From the NCBI GenBank assembly GCA_031761875.1, contig CP134492.1, positions 3,038,001 to 3,102,000 of the forward strand: DNA of 64,000 nucleotides, given 5' to 3'. The stretch's first letter is position 1; every line of letters begins with the position of its first letter. The position numbers were made by a program, and so were the translations under genes. The stretch is from Bacillaceae bacterium IKA-2 (GTDB lineage: Bacteria; Bacillota; Bacilli; Bacillales; Anaerobacillaceae). Below, in pieces: positions 63,201-64,000 of this stretch. A model generated the notes under the pieces. It saw only the letters and a program-made list of their open reading frames with translations, searched no databases and was not told the DNA's origin.

Positions 63201-64000
63201 CATTTATCCTCCTCTTTAACTTTGTTATGATATTCTTCCGAGCTCTTTCTTCCAAAACCTGGAATGTGAATTCCATTATTTGTTTGCACTGGTTCAAATG
63301 GATTACCATTGCTTCCGCCCAAATTCAGCTGGCTCATAACCCTAATTTTTCGGCGACACATCGGGCAATAATCTGCTAAGTAAGTGCCATCCGCTAGTTT
63401 TAAATCAAATTGTTGTACCTCTAATATTATTTTCACATCTTCAATTTGGTCATCACTACTATACTTAGTTCCACATTTATGACATGATCTTGTATCAATC
63501 GCGACGCTCTCCTGGTAGTTCAATGGAACAGCGGTTGCCAGTGGTCGAATAGGTAAATGGAACAGCTTACCGAATGGGAAGTAGATTAAAAATAATACGA
63601 CTGTAATCTGGTGAACTAAGCTTAAGTGTTGATGAATAAATCCACCCAAAAACTTGTATGATAAGGTTAACAAAAGTCCAGTTCCGGTTACCGCTAATAG
63701 GATATAAAGAGGTAAAATGTCATACTCAGCTCGTTCTGTTACTTGTAAGTCATGATTATGAAGTCTTCTGACTAGGGCCATAATTATCCCTACTAAAACC
63801 ATAAGTGCTGTAATATTTAAGCCGTTATAAATAAGTTCTGCTAACACCCCGTTTGCTTTCATCGTTATTGTTGGAATGTTAAAGACGACCATTTGATAAG
63901 TTGTCGCATCAATTAATTTAAAATGCATCCACCCGAATGTTAAACCAAAAGTGATTGCAAAGGAGCCAAGACATCCCCAGGCAATTAACCAGTGCTGCAT
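63200..64000 (-). CDS. NarI-like membrane subunit with C-terminal zinc-ribbon-like domain, partial at the N-terminus
   Basis: The visible 266 aa begin at the window edge and the gene probably starts beyond it. Four hydrophobic helices are present; histidines in HQHLSLVHQITVVLF and FGKLFHLPIRP are placed like haem-b ligands of NarI-type subunits. A cytosolic tail has two CxxC pairs (SCHKCGT and YCPMCRRK), likely a zinc or metal-binding ribbon, unusual for NarI. It overlaps the molybdoenzyme gene by four bases, so both form one operon. It would oxidise menaquinol and feed the cytoplasmic subunits. Confidence 0.82.
   Translation of the reverse strand: MQHWLIAWGCLGSFAITFGLTFGWMHFKLIDATTYQMVVFNIPTITMKANGVLAELIYNGLNITALMVLVGIIMALVRRLHNHDLQVTERAEYDILPLYILLAVTGTGLLLTLSYKFLGGFIHQHLSLVHQITVVLFLIYFPFGKLFHLPIRPLATAVPLNYQESVAIDTRSCHKCGTKYSSDDQIEDVKIILEVQQFDLKLADGTYLADYCPMCRRKIRVMSQLNLGGSNGNPFEPVQTNNGIHIPGFGRKSSEEYHNKVKEEDK

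Noticed and set aside
63998-64000. ATG at the right edge as the true start of the NarI-like gene
   Set aside because: The sequence ends there, so no upstream ribosome site can be seen; the first helix would start almost at once, and a longer N-terminus is more likely.

Overview
The window is chromosomal DNA of a low-GC, endospore-forming Bacillaceae bacterium. Between about 10.5 and 53.9 kb, gene content and much of the order match the fabI to med (yjb/yja) region of Bacillus subtilis: fabI, yjbQ, prpE, yjbO, ppnK, yjbM, yjbL, yjbK, yjbJ, yjbI, yjbH, pepF, coiA, mecA, yjbE, spx, yjbC, trpS, yjbA, yjaZ, fabF, med and yjzC. Strong AGGAGG ribosome sites, frequent TTG/GTG starts, a YjcZ-type sporulation micropeptide and YheC/YheD proteins support this. 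An Anaerobacillus-like or alkaliphilic relative is possible, but the genus cannot be fixed from the sequence alone.

Left end (1-10.4 kb): an accessory block on the minus strand. It holds three MurF-like Mur ligases (one cut by the window edge), two YheC/YheD ATP-grasp proteins, an M14 metallopeptidase, an exported protein with four NlpC/P60 modules (three of them degenerate), a small GCSPGFW-type protein (plus strand) and a YjcZ micropeptide. In B. subtilis the ground beside fabI is occupied by spore outer-coat genes. The block looks like an undescribed amide-ligase system, perhaps making and trimming a peptide-like polymer on the spore surface.

Middle (10.4-54 kb): lipid synthesis (fabI, fabF, each with a FapR-like operator), NAD kinase, RelQ alarmone synthetase, Spx control (spx with its adaptor spxH), MecA and Med (competence), topoisomerase III, tryptophanyl-tRNA synthetase, RF3, cardiolipin synthase and an RND efflux pair. 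Regulatory items include a yybP-ykoY (Mn2+) riboswitch before a CaCA exchanger and two perfect Fnr boxes before a 62-aa membrane protein. At least three families of dispersed non-coding repeats lie between the genes. The most striking is a nested palindrome, present as a 122-bp tandem duplication before the RND pump and as shorter relatives before an HD protein, trpS and an LCP gene.

Right end (54-64 kb): an anaerobic nitrate-type respiratory locus on the minus strand: a NarI-like membrane protein (cut by the edge), a cytoplasmic NasC/NapA-type molybdoenzyme, a multi-cluster ferredoxin subunit, a Tat-exported Rieske protein, a two-helix peptide, two NarK-family transporters, an Fnr with a C-terminal cysteine cluster, and YwiC. 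A second Fnr paralogue lies at 45.4 kb. This is not the classical narGHJI arrangement.
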